From an uncultured Clostridium sp. (GTDB taxonomy: Bacteria; Bacillota; Clostridia; Lachnospirales; Lachnospiraceae), in contig URUX01000042.1 of assembly GCA_900551135.1 (NCBI GenBank), positions 1 to 16,033 of the forward strand: a stretch of 16,033 nucleotides of DNA, in the 5' to 3' direction. The notes beneath the pieces were generated by a model. The model saw only the letters and a program-made list of their open reading frames with translations, was not told the origin of the DNA and searched no databases. The position numbers were made by a program, and so were the translations under genes. Positions 6,873 to 14,494 of this stretch are shown here, piece by piece. Every line of letters starts with the position of its first letter. The stretch's first letter is position 1.

Positions 6873-7544
6873 ATGGATAAGAAAGAAATTTTTAAAACAG
6901 TTGACCACACATTATTAACCCAGGGAGCAACCTGGGCAGAGATCAAAGAGATTTGCGATGACGCAGTGGCCTACGGCACCGCTTCTGTCTGCATTCCTCC
7001 ATCTTATGTAAAACGTGCAGCAGATTATCTGGGAGATAAGATGCCGGTTTGTACGGTAATTGGATTCCCAAATGGCTACAATACCACCAAGACCAAGGTA
7101 TTTGAAACCAGAGACGCCATTGAAAACGGTGCAGAAGAAATCGATATGGTAATTAACATTGGAGATTTAAAGGACAAAAATTACGAGAAGATCGAAGAAG
7201 AAATTCGGGAAATCAAAAAGGCCTGCGGCGATAAGATTTTAAAGGTAATTATCGAGACCTGCCTGCTGACAGAAGAGGAAAAGATCCAGATGTGCAGGAT
7301 CGTGACCAGCGCAGGTGCAGATTACATTAAGACTTCCACCGGATTTTCTACTGCCGGAGCGACCTTTGACGACATTGCCCTGTTTGCAGCCCATGTAGGC
7401 CCTGAGGTAAAGATGAAGGCGGCAGGCGGCATCAAGTCCTTTGACGATGCAGAAAGATTTATCGAACTGGGAGCATCCAGACTGGGAACCAGCCGCATTG
7501 TGAAGCTGGCAAAAGCAGAAACAATTGAAGAGGGAAGCTATTAA
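6873..7544 (+). CDS. deoC: Deoxyribose-phosphate aldolase
   Basis: This 223-residue protein matches bacterial class I DeoC, which cleaves 2-deoxyribose-5-phosphate to acetaldehyde and glyceraldehyde-3-phosphate. The Schiff-base lysine is Lys153 in ADYIKTSTGFST. The partner lysine is Lys182 in KMKAAGGIKS. The proton-relay aspartate is Asp91 in EEIDMVINIG. The phosphate-binding GFPNGYNTTKTK (64-75) and the C-terminal RLGTS are also present. The ribosome site is weak: only GAG 7 nt before the ATG, or AGGA about 15 nt before it, in the region altered by the tandem duplication. It is co-directional with deoB (37 bp gap) and with the nucleoside phosphorylase. Confidence 0.95.
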   Translation: MDKKEIFKTVDHTLLTQGATWAEIKEICDDAVAYGTASVCIPPSYVKRAADYLGDKMPVCTVIGFPNGYNTTKTKVFETRDAIENGAEEIDMVINIGDLKDKNYEKIEEEIREIKKACGDKILKVIIETCLLTEEEKIQMCRIVTSAGADYIKTSTGFSTAGATFDDIALFAAHVGPEVKMKAAGGIKSFDDAERFIELGASRLGTSRIVKLAKAETIEEGSY

Positions 7545-7570
7545 TTAATTCATAAGGCTGTCTGAATTAT

Positions 7571-7616
7571 GGCCCTGAACCGAAAGATGAGGTGAATATC
7601 GACTCCGGACAGGGCC
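7571..7616 (+). promoter_or_regulatory. Possible RNA structure between deoC and pdp
   Basis: GGCCCTG (7571-7577) pairs with CAGGGCC (7610-7616). Inside, CCG pairs with CGG and, after a 6-nt bulge, GAG pairs with CTC, closing an 11-nt loop. The result is a three-tier stem in the 136-bp gap. No T-tract follows, so it is not an intrinsic terminator. It could be an mRNA processing or stability element, or an uncharacterised cis-element. I do not recognise a known riboswitch. Confidence 0.4.
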
Positions 7617-7680
7617 AACGTTTATTTCCATGTGATGTATGGGAGGATGATGGGACAGACATAAGAAGGAGGATACGCTT

Positions 7681-9003
7681 ATGAGGATGTATGACTTAAT
7701 TGAAAAGAAAAAACGGGGAGCAGCACTTTCTGACGAAGAAATTGCATATATGATTCAGGGATTTACTGCTGGGGATATTCCAGATTATCAAATGTCAGCC
7801 ATGCTGATGGCAATTTATTTTCAGGGGATGAATGATGAAGAGATTACCACAATGACCATGGAGATGGCAAAATCCGGAGATATGGTGGATTTAAGCGCCA
7901 TTCAGGGTATTAAGGTGGATAAACACAGCACAGGCGGCGTAGGAGATAAGACAACATTAATTATTGGCCCGATTGTGGCGGCCTGCGGCGTAAAAGTTGC
8001 AAAAATGTCCGGAAGAGGCCTGGGACATACTGGCGGAACCATCGACAAGCTGGAGAGTATTCCGGGGTTTTCGACCTCCATTCCCAGAGAAGAATTTTTT
8101 GACATTGTAAACCGGACCGGCATTGCAGTAATCGGACAGTCCGGCAATATGGTTCCGGCAGATAAAAAGATTTATGCTCTTCGGGATGTAACAGCTACGG
8201 TAGACAGCATCCCTCTGATTGCTTCTTCCATTATGAGTAAAAAACTGGCTGCCGGAAGCGATGGCATTGTGCTGGATGTGAAGACTGGAAGCGGGGCATT
8301 TATGAAGACTCTGGAGGATTCCATTGCTTTAGCCGGGAAGATGGTAGCCATTGGAACCAGAGCGGGCAGACGCTGCTGCGCCCTGATTACAGATATGGAT
8401 GTTCCGTTAGGCCATGCAGTGGGAAATGCCCTGGAGATTCAGGAATCCATAGAAGTATTAAAGGGCGGCGGTCCGGCCGATCTCCGGGAAGTTTCTTTAG
8501 GACTGGCAGCCAATATGTTATATATGGCTGAAAAAGGAAGCATTGAAGAGTGCCGCCAGATGGCAGAGGCAGCAATTGGAGATGGGACTGCATGGAAAGC
8601 CCTGATTCAGATGGCAGAAAGCCAGGGCGGGGATAAGAGTTATGTGGAACACCCGGAAAAGCTTCCTGCAGCGCCATACTCGTTGGAAGTCCAGGCAGAA
8701 AAAGACGGCTTTATTACCCACATGGACACAGAATCTGTGGGGATTGCCTCTGTCATGTTAGGGGCTGGACGCAGCAGAAAAGAGGATGTAATCGATCCGG
8801 CAGCAGGGATTCTATTAAAGAAAAAGTACGGAGAGTCTGTAAAGGCAGGAGATGTGCTGGCGGTGCTTCTGGCTTCTGATGAAACCTTATTCCCAGATGC
8901 GGCAGAAAAGCTGAAACAGGCTTATGTAATCGGGGAAGAAGCCCCAAAAGCCAAGAAGCTGATTTATGCCAGAGTAACAAAAGACGGAGTAGAGAGGTTT
9001 TAA
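7681..9003 (+). CDS. pdp: Pyrimidine-nucleoside phosphorylase
   Basis: This 440-residue protein is of the thymidine/pyrimidine-nucleoside phosphorylase family (Bacillus Pdp about 433). It carries out phosphorolysis of uridine, thymidine or deoxyuridine to free base and (deoxy)ribose-1-phosphate. The signature DKHSTGGVGDKTTL (80-93) and MSGRGLGHTGGTIDKLESIPG (109-129) are intact. These include the Lys81, Ser83 and Lys90 region that binds phosphate. A second conserved block, LDVKTGSGAFMK, follows. The C-terminal third carries the family's alpha/beta domain. AAGGAGG lies 8 nt before the ATG at 7681. DeoA and Pdp are hard to separate by eye; Pdp is favoured by the Gram-positive context. It feeds deoB and deoC directly upstream. 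Confidence 0.92.
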   Translation: MRMYDLIEKKKRGAALSDEEIAYMIQGFTAGDIPDYQMSAMLMAIYFQGMNDEEITTMTMEMAKSGDMVDLSAIQGIKVDKHSTGGVGDKTTLIIGPIVAACGVKVAKMSGRGLGHTGGTIDKLESIPGFSTSIPREEFFDIVNRTGIAVIGQSGNMVPADKKIYALRDVTATVDSIPLIASSIMSKKLAAGSDGIVLDVKTGSGAFMKTLEDSIALAGKMVAIGTRAGRRCCALITDMDVPLGHAVGNALEIQESIEVLKGGGPADLREVSLGLAANMLYMAEKGSIEECRQMAEAAIGDGTAWKALIQMAESQGGDKSYVEHPEKLPAAPYSLEVQAEKDGFITHMDTESVGIASVMLGAGRSRKEDVIDPAAGILLKKKYGESVKAGDVLAVLLASDETLFPDAAEKLKQAYVIGEEAPKAKKLIYARVTKDGVERF

Positions 9004-9103
9004 GAGTCAAAGGGCGTTTAGGAGACGGAATGAGTCTGATAAGAATGGCGACTGGTCAAAATAGGATTCCCATCTGTGTAAAATGGGAGCAGGAGGTGTA
9101 GCC

Positions 9104-10171
9104 ATGAGAAAACAATATTGGACAGCAGGAATGGTAACCTTGTGTATAGCGGCATCTGTCTGTGGCTGCCAGAAAGAAAAAACGACGGCTGCGACAGGAA
9201 CGGAGTCAGCAGCTGAAAGCAGCATGGAAGAAATAAGCAGCATTTCCGGGAACAGCAGAAATGACATTGAATCGGAACCGGTCCAGGCAGAAATCAGTAT
9301 CGAGTCGCCGCCAGAGATCGTTCTGACCGATCCTCTTTCTGGCAAAATGAATGCGTTTTCCATTGTTTCAGGAAATTACAGTTGGAGTTATCAGTCAGAT
9401 AAGGGGATTTTTGAGGGAGAAATGGTGAGTCTTGAGGCATGTGGAATACATCCGCTGCAAATAGATGCAGAGACGGCAAAACCATTATACGTATCCGCTT
9501 ATAATCAGATGGAACGGCCATCTTTTACAGTTTCCTGTCCGGTTATGCCGGATCAGATTTTGCTGACTGGATGGAACCGGATGGCCCTGGGCAATACAGA
9601 AGCGTCTGCTGAAAGTGTGGATACGTATGAATCCCCTTATCTGATTGAACTTGAGCCAGGAATGGTTTATGACCTTACGGCTGTGTGGGAAGAATCCAAA
9701 TTAGAAGAGAGAGGATTTTACGGCGAGGCGGAATATATCTTTTTGACAGATGGAGAGACTGTAAAGGGTAAAACAAGTCAGCCGGAAGGCATGGCATTAT
9801 ATGGTTCCATTCCATTTACCTATGGAGGAAGGGAATGGGAACTGCAAAAGCTGGTTCAGGAAGATATGTTAATAGAGGGAGAACTGGCTATGGATGACAG
9901 GGGGCGTTTTTTGATTCAGGCAGTTTCAAATGAGGATTTGTATGTGCTGTTTGATGAGACGGTTCAGCTGGGAGAGCCTGAGGCAGATGTCTGGATAGAC
10001 GTTGACAATAGCCTTCACATTACCCTTCGGGATGTACGTACTGCCAGATATCGGATTACAGACTTTGTCTACAGTCAGCAAGGAGAGGAAGCAGAAGGTT
10101 CAGGAGAATTTTATAGAAGGATTGTGATGGACAGGGACGGGATTAATTATCTGGGAACAACGGGACAGTGA
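9104..10171 (+). CDS. Lipoprotein of unknown function
   Basis: This 355-residue exported protein starts at the ATG at 9104, preceded by AGGAGGTG. A frame start at 9083 has no ribosome site. The signal peptide is MRKQYWTAGMVTLCIAAS followed by the lipobox VCGC, with lipidated Cys22 expected. A Ser/Glu/Thr-rich linker follows to about residue 70. The rest is rich in aromatic and beta-prone stretches, with segments such as GNYSWSY and PYLIELEPGMVYDLTAVW, suggesting one or two beta-sandwich-like domains. No catalytic motif is recognised. It lies 100 bp after pdp on the same strand and before a terminator, so it may be the last gene of the operon, but it has no obvious link to nucleoside uptake. 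Confidence 0.75.
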   Translation: MRKQYWTAGMVTLCIAASVCGCQKEKTTAATGTESAAESSMEEISSISGNSRNDIESEPVQAEISIESPPEIVLTDPLSGKMNAFSIVSGNYSWSYQSDKGIFEGEMVSLEACGIHPLQIDAETAKPLYVSAYNQMERPSFTVSCPVMPDQILLTGWNRMALGNTEASAESVDTYESPYLIELEPGMVYDLTAVWEESKLEERGFYGEAEYIFLTDGETVKGKTSQPEGMALYGSIPFTYGGREWELQKLVQEDMLIEGELAMDDRGRFLIQAVSNEDLYVLFDETVQLGEPEADVWIDVDNSLHITLRDVRTARYRITDFVYSQQGEEAEGSGEFYRRIVMDRDGINYLGTTGQ

Positions 10172-10181
10172 AAGGAACAAT

Positions 10182-10250
10182 AAGAAAGAGCAGTTCCCTG
10201 CAGAGTTTTGAGGGGTCACCTCATTTCGTTGTAGGAGGCTGCTCTTTCTT
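10182..10250. terminator. Terminator-like nested hairpin after the lipoprotein gene
   Basis: A 12-bp perfect inverted repeat, AAGAAAGAGCAG (10182-10193) with CTGCTCTTTCTT (10239-10250), encloses a 45-nt loop. The loop itself contains the stem TGAGG/CCTCA around 10208-10222. The T-rich right arm serves the + strand. On the - strand the same arm leads into TTATTGTTCC, so it may also end pckA read-through. Confidence 0.6.
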
Positions 10251-10259
10251 TATGGTCTG

Positions 10260-10284
10260 TTTGCCAGTGCCCGGCACTGGCAAA
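10260..10284. repeat. 25-nt perfect odd palindrome between convergent genes
   Basis: The arms TTTGCCAGTGCC (10260-10271) and GGCACTGGCAAA (10273-10284) flank a single central C. It lies 17 bp past the pckA stop and next to the nested terminator. It has no T-tract outside the stem on either strand. It may act as a 3' mRNA-protecting hairpin for pckA, a rho-independent variant, or a protein site. Confidence 0.7.
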
Positions 10285-10300
10285 CGCAGCTATGAGCGAA

Positions 10301-11908
10301 TTATAACTGAGGACCAGCAGGAACTAAAGCCTTGCCAGCTTCGTTGCCTTCGTATTTAGCGAAGTTCTTGATAAATCTCTGAGCCAGATCCTTAGCCTTT
10401 GCTTCCCACTCAGCAGCATCTGCGTAAGTGTCGCGAGGATCCAGAATACCGGTATCTACGCCTGGAAGTTCGGTAGGAATCTCAAAGTTGAAGTATGGAA
10501 GCTTCTTGGTTGGTGCATTTAAAATGTCGCCGTTTAAGATAGCGTCGATAATGCCGCGGGTATCACGGATGGAGATACGCTTGCCGGTACCGTTCCAGCC
10601 AGTGTTTACTAAATATGCCTTAGCGCCGCTCTGCTCCATCTTCTTAACCAGTTCTTCTGCGTACTTGGTTGGATGCAACTCTAAGAATGCCTGTCCAAAG
10701 CAAGCGGAGAAGGTAGGAGTAGGCTCGGTAATGCCGCGCTCTGTACCAGCTAACTTAGCAGTGAAACCAGATAAGAAGTAGTACTGAGTCTGCTCAGGAG
10801 TTAAAACAGATACTGGAGGCAGTACGCCGAAAGCATCTGCAGACAGGAAGATTACGTTCTTAGCAGCCGGTGCAGCAGAAACTGGACGAACGATCTTCTC
10901 AATGTGATCGATTGGGTAAGATACACGGGTATTCTCGGTTACGCTCTTGTCAGCGAAATCGATCTTGCCGTTTTCATCTAAAGTTACGTTCTCAAGAAGA
11001 GCGTTGCGCTTGATTGCATTGTAGATATCCGGCTCAGAATCTTTGTCCAGGTTGATAACCTTTGCATAGCAGCCGCCTTCAAAGTTGAATACACCGTTGT
11101 CATCCCAGCCGTGCTCGTCATCACCGATCAGCAGACGCTTCGGGTCAGTGGACAGAGTGGTTTTGCCGGTTCCGGACAGACCAAAGAAGATAGCGGTATT
11201 TTCACCGTTCATATCGGTATTTGCAGAGCAGTGCATGGAAGCGATGCCCTTTAATGGAAGGTAGTAGTTCATCATGGAGAACATACCCTTCTTCATCTCG
11301 CCGCCGTACCAGGTATTTACGATAACCTGCTCACGGGAGGTGATGTTGAACATAGCAGCAGTCTCAGAATTTAAGCCCAGTTCTTTGTAGTTTTCAACTT
11401 TTGCCTTAGAAGCGTTGTAAACAACGAAATCCGGCTCAAAGTTTTCTAATTCTTCCTCAGAAGGCTGAATGAACATGTTCTTAACGAAATGAGCCTGCCA
11501 AGCTACTTCCATAATGAAGCGGATAGCCATACGGGTATCTTTATTAGCACCGCAGAATGCATCAACAATAAACAGTCTCTTGTTGGACAGTTCCTTTAAT
11601 GCGATTTCTTTAACAGCGTCCCATGCTTCCTGAGAAGCAGGATGGTTATCGTTTTTGTACTCGTCAGAGGTCCACCATACAGTGTCCTTGGAGTTTTCGT
11701 CCATAACGATGAATTTGTCTTTTGGAGAACGTCCGGTATAAATACCAGTCATTACGTTTACTGCGCCCAGTTCACTTACCTGGCCCTTTTCGAAGCCTTC
11801 CAGTTCTGGTCTGGTCTCTTCTTCGAATAACATTTCATAAGAAGGATTATACACGATCTCTGTGGTGCCGGTAATGCCGTACTTGGTTAAATCGATCTTT
11901 GACATCAT
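10301..11908 (-). CDS. pckA: Phosphoenolpyruvate carboxykinase (ATP)
   Basis: This 535-residue protein is of full length for ATP-dependent PEPCK. It interconverts oxaloacetate plus ATP with phosphoenolpyruvate, CO2 and ADP. In anaerobic gut clostridia it may run in either direction. Visible motifs are the N-terminal GIYTGRSPKDKFIV, the P-loop GLSGTGKTTLS, the metal-binding IGDDEHGWDDNGVFNFEGG and the adenine-binding RISIRDTRGIIDAIL near the C-terminus. AGAGGT lies 6 nt before the ATG at 11908; a second ATG directly follows at 11905 and could also be used. It is a single gene, convergent with the nucleoside-salvage operon and divergent from hflKC. Many of its codons look like those of a highly expressed gene. 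Confidence 0.96.
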   Translation of the reverse strand: MMSKIDLTKYGITGTTEIVYNPSYEMLFEEETRPELEGFEKGQVSELGAVNVMTGIYTGRSPKDKFIVMDENSKDTVWWTSDEYKNDNHPASQEAWDAVKEIALKELSNKRLFIVDAFCGANKDTRMAIRFIMEVAWQAHFVKNMFIQPSEEELENFEPDFVVYNASKAKVENYKELGLNSETAAMFNITSREQVIVNTWYGGEMKKGMFSMMNYYLPLKGIASMHCSANTDMNGENTAIFFGLSGTGKTTLSTDPKRLLIGDDEHGWDDNGVFNFEGGCYAKVINLDKDSEPDIYNAIKRNALLENVTLDENGKIDFADKSVTENTRVSYPIDHIEKIVRPVSAAPAAKNVIFLSADAFGVLPPVSVLTPEQTQYYFLSGFTAKLAGTERGITEPTPTFSACFGQAFLELHPTKYAEELVKKMEQSGAKAYLVNTGWNGTGKRISIRDTRGIIDAILNGDILNAPTKKLPYFNFEIPTELPGVDTGILDPRDTYADAAEWEAKAKDLAQRFIKNFAKYEGNEAGKALVPAGPQL

Positions 11909-11963
11909 TCATTTACCTCTTTTCTTTCATAGTGAAATTACCGTCTCAAATCTGACGATAAAC

Positions 11964-11992
11964 TAGAAGTAATCAAAAAAGCGATTCTTCTA
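11964..11992 (-). promoter_or_regulatory. 5'-terminal stem-loop of the pckA leader
   Basis: On the minus strand, TAGAAG plus AATC pairs with GATT, one bulged A, then CTTCTA, giving a 10-bp stem around an 8-nt T-rich loop. With the predicted start near 11991, this hairpin would be at the very 5' end of the mRNA. A smaller CGTC/GACG stem follows at 11942-11957. The T-run is in the loop, so it is not a terminator. Confidence 0.5.
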
Positions 11993-11997
11993 ATTGT

Positions 11998-12025
11998 ATT
12001 ATACATCATTCATTAATAAAAGCAA
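11998..12025 (-). promoter_or_regulatory. Sigma-A promoter of pckA
   Basis: On the minus strand, TTGCTT (12025-12020) and TATAAT (12003-11998) are separated by 16 bp. The -10 is a perfect consensus. It would give a leader of about 80 nt before the pckA start. Confidence 0.65.
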
Positions 12026-12102
12026 TAAAAAAGTTTTATTTTTAACAATATATTTTTCAGTCCCAGCAGTTTTACCGTTTAAAAAAAAGAAAACTAGTAA
12101 TA

Positions 12103-12131
12103 TTGCACAAAAATTAAAATAATGATATAAT
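12103..12131 (+). promoter_or_regulatory. Sigma-A promoter of hflK-hflC
   Basis: TTGCAC (12103-12108) and TATAAT (12126-12131) are separated by 17 bp, with an A/T-rich upstream region that could act as an UP element. The start is near 12138, about 47 nt before the hflK ATG. A TTGACA at 12157-12162 has no -10 before the gene and was not used. Confidence 0.8.
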
Positions 12132-12184
12132 GAACGACAACCCATTATTTAAAATTTTGACAACAAAAGACAAGGGGGAACAGA

Positions 12185-13549
12185 ATGGATTTATTAGTCA
12201 TTATCATTATTATTATGATCTTTGCTGCACAAAATGAAGAACTGGATTTGGGCGGCAGGATTAAACGCATGTTTGAGAAAAATCAGAAGACTTCCGGGGG
12301 ACTGCGTCCGGATGCGGACTATGGCAACGTACGTCCTCCAGAAGCAGAAAAGGATACAGGAGACAGCGCTTCTTCCGGTACCGGGGAGGAAGCTGCAAAA
12401 GAAACAGGTCAAAAGACTGTTTATGCAGAGACGTTTTCAGAAACCGGAGCAAAGAAAGAGACCGGAGCAAAAAAGAAGAAAAAAGGAGGACGCAGGATGG
12501 GAGAAGGAGGAAAGAAAAAAGGGAAAGCCAGTTCGGCTTTCCGGGCTGTCGGAATTGCAGCGGCTGTGATCATTGCAGTATTTTGTGCCTGGGATTCCTT
12601 CTATATGCTGAATGAAAATACCTATGCAGTAGTGACCACATTTGGAAGCCCTTCTGTAGTAAAAACAGCAGGCCTTCATTTTAAAGTGCCTTTTATCCAG
12701 AGAGTCCATAAGATTACCAAAAACATCATGGGTATGCCAATTGGATATTCTGTAGAAGATGACGAAGATCCGGAAGTCAGCGAAGATTATCCGGCCAGCA
12801 TTTCAAAAGAGTCAGAGATGATTACCAAGGATTTCAACTTTTTAGATGTGGATTTTTACATTGAATACCAGGTAGTTGACCCGATTCAGGCATTTATCCA
12901 TGCAGACACCTATCAGGAAATTATTAAAAACCTGGCTCAGTCCTATATCCGCGATACCGTGGGAACTTATAATGTAGATGATGTTATCACCACTGGAAAA
13001 AGCGAGATACAGTCAAAGGTGAAAGAAAAGCTGTCCAGCCGTCTGGAGAAGGAGAATATCGGTTATGGTATTTATAATGTAACCATTCAGGATGCAGAGC
13101 CGCCGACAGCAGAAGTGACCAATGCATTTAAGGCCGTTGAAGATGCCAAGCAGGGGATGGATACTGCGATTAATCAGGCGAAAAAATATCAGTCTGAGCA
13201 GATTCCTACTGCAAATGCAAAGGCAGATAAGGTAATTCAGGATGCAGAAGCGTATAGACAGGAGAAAATCAGCGAGGCCACCGGCCAGGCAGCCCGCTTT
13301 AATGATTTGTATCAGGAATACAGCAAATATCCGCTGATTACCAAAAAAAGGATGTTCTATGAGGCAATGGAAGAAGTCCTTCCAGATTTAAAGGTCATCA
13401 TCAATTCTTCCGACGGAACCCAGACTCTGCTTCCTTTGGAGCCATTTGCATCCGCTGGAACCGGTACGGGAACCAGAACGTCCGCAGCGCCGGAGCCTGC
13501 ACCACAGCCGGAAGCTGACAGCCAGACAGCACAGAATGGAGGAAACTAG
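12185..13549 (+). CDS. hflK: HflK-like SPFH/band 7 membrane protein
   Basis: This 454-residue protein starts at the ATG at 12185 (AAGGGGGAA upstream). Residues 1-15 are a short hydrophobic stretch. Residues 16-115 are a hydrophilic, Lys/Glu/Gly-rich extension containing ETGAK twice. A transmembrane segment lies at about 119-138 (AVGIAAAVIIAVFCAWDSFY). The SPFH/band 7 domain starts with NENTYAVVTTFGSPS and contains GLHFKVPFIQRVHKITK. A heptad-rich helical region follows, ending in a Pro/Ala/Gln tail. HflK and HflC form a large membrane ring that encloses FtsH protease in E. coli; ftsH is not in this window. An internal ATG at 12497 (Met105) has an AAGGAGG 7 nt upstream and could give a shorter form. 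It ends 2 bp before hflC. Confidence 0.85.
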   Translation: MDLLVIIIIIMIFAAQNEELDLGGRIKRMFEKNQKTSGGLRPDADYGNVRPPEAEKDTGDSASSGTGEEAAKETGQKTVYAETFSETGAKKETGAKKKKKGGRRMGEGGKKKGKASSAFRAVGIAAAVIIAVFCAWDSFYMLNENTYAVVTTFGSPSVVKTAGLHFKVPFIQRVHKITKNIMGMPIGYSVEDDEDPEVSEDYPASISKESEMITKDFNFLDVDFYIEYQVVDPIQAFIHADTYQEIIKNLAQSYIRDTVGTYNVDDVITTGKSEIQSKVKEKLSSRLEKENIGYGIYNVTIQDAEPPTAEVTNAFKAVEDAKQGMDTAINQAKKYQSEQIPTANAKADKVIQDAEAYRQEKISEATGQAARFNDLYQEYSKYPLITKKRMFYEAMEEVLPDLKVIINSSDGTQTLLPLEPFASAGTGTGTRTSAAPEPAPQPEADSQTAQNGGN

Positions 13550-13551
13550 CT

Positions 13552-14430
13552 ATGAAGAAAACCTTAAAATGGATTGTAACTCCGCTGATACTGATTGCAG
13601 CTGTTATTTTACTGGGCTCCAGTATGGTGACGACAACTGCAAAAGAATACAAACTGGTAACCCAGTTTGGAAAAGTAGTGCGCATTTCATCAGAGCCGGG
13701 ATTAAGTTTTAAAATTCCGTTTATTCAGGAAGTACAGAGTGTACCCAAATACAAAATGATTTCCGACCTGGTTCCCAGTGACGTTACTACAAAAGACAAA
13801 AAGGTTATGACCGTAGACAGTTTTGTTATCTGGGATATTGCAGATCCTTTAAAATATCTGACTACATTAAACGCCAGCGAGGAGAATGCAGAGGTCCGCA
13901 TCAGCAATGTGGTTTATAACTCCATCAAAAACGTACTGGCAGCGACCAATCAGGAAGATATCATTACCGGCCGTGACGGAAAGCTGGCGCTGACCATTAC
14001 AGAAAACATTGGAGATTCCCTGGACAGCTATGGAATCCGCATTTATGCCGTTGAGACGAAAAAACTGGATTTGCCGGATTCTAATAAGGAAAGCGTTTAT
14101 GCCAGAATGATTTCAGAGAGAAATAACATTGCTGCCGGTTATAAGGCAGACGGCGAGTACGAATCCAAGCTGATTATGAATAAGACAGATCGTACTGTCA
14201 GGGAAACCATTGCAAAAGCAGACGCAGATGCAGAAAAAATTAAGGCAGAAGGCGAAGCAGAGTATATGAGAATTTTGTCTGAGGCGTATAATGACGAGGC
14301 AAAAGCAGATTTTTATAATTTTGTCCGTTCTTTAGATGCATTAAAGGCTTCTATGACCGGAGAGAATAAAACCATTGTGCTGGATGGGGACAGTGAACTG
14401 GCTCACATTTTGAGCGGAAATATTCGATAG
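13552..14430 (+). CDS. hflC: HflC-like SPFH/band 7 membrane protein
   Basis: This 292-residue protein is of usual HflC length. It has an N-terminal transmembrane helix (about residues 6-25), then the SPFH domain with EYKLVTQFGKVVRI and PGLSFKIPFIQEVQ. A central stretch contains DSFVIWDIADPLKYL. A helical Ala/Glu-rich region includes AKADADAEKIKAEGEAEYMR, and FYNFVRSLDALKAS is close to the C-terminus. It pairs with HflK to form the membrane ring around FtsH in characterised bacteria. The ATG follows the hflK stop by 2 bp and its ribosome site (GGAGG) lies inside the hflK end, so the two are translationally linked. It is the last normal chromosomal gene before the recombinase region. Confidence 0.88.
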   Translation: MKKTLKWIVTPLILIAAVILLGSSMVTTTAKEYKLVTQFGKVVRISSEPGLSFKIPFIQEVQSVPKYKMISDLVPSDVTTKDKKVMTVDSFVIWDIADPLKYLTTLNASEENAEVRISNVVYNSIKNVLAATNQEDIITGRDGKLALTITENIGDSLDSYGIRIYAVETKKLDLPDSNKESVYARMISERNNIAAGYKADGEYESKLIMNKTDRTVRETIAKADADAEKIKAEGEAEYMRILSEAYNDEAKADFYNFVRSLDALKASMTGENKTIVLDGDSELAHILSGNIR

Positions 14431-14436
14431 ATAAAA

Positions 14437-14489
14437 AATCGGCCTGTCAGAAGAAAGCGGGAGCCGGTTAAGGAAACTTTTTTAGTTTT
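14437..14489 (+). terminator. Weak terminator candidate after hflC
   Basis: AATCGGC (14437-14443) pairs with GCCGGTT (14463-14469). A run of six T (14478-14483) then AGTTTT follows, but 8 nt after the stem rather than next to it. It begins 7 bp after the hflC stop. Confidence 0.4.
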
Positions 14490-14494
14490 GTGAT

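Noticed and set aside
10168..10359. 63-codon frame overlapping the lipoprotein stop (GTGA)
   Set aside because: The overlap looks like coupling, but the frame passes through two hairpins and into the pckA 3' end, and the protein is not recognisable.
12157..12162. TTGACA before hflK
   Set aside because: A perfect -35 hexamer, but a -10 at 16-18 bp would fall at the ribosome site and start codon, and none is seen.
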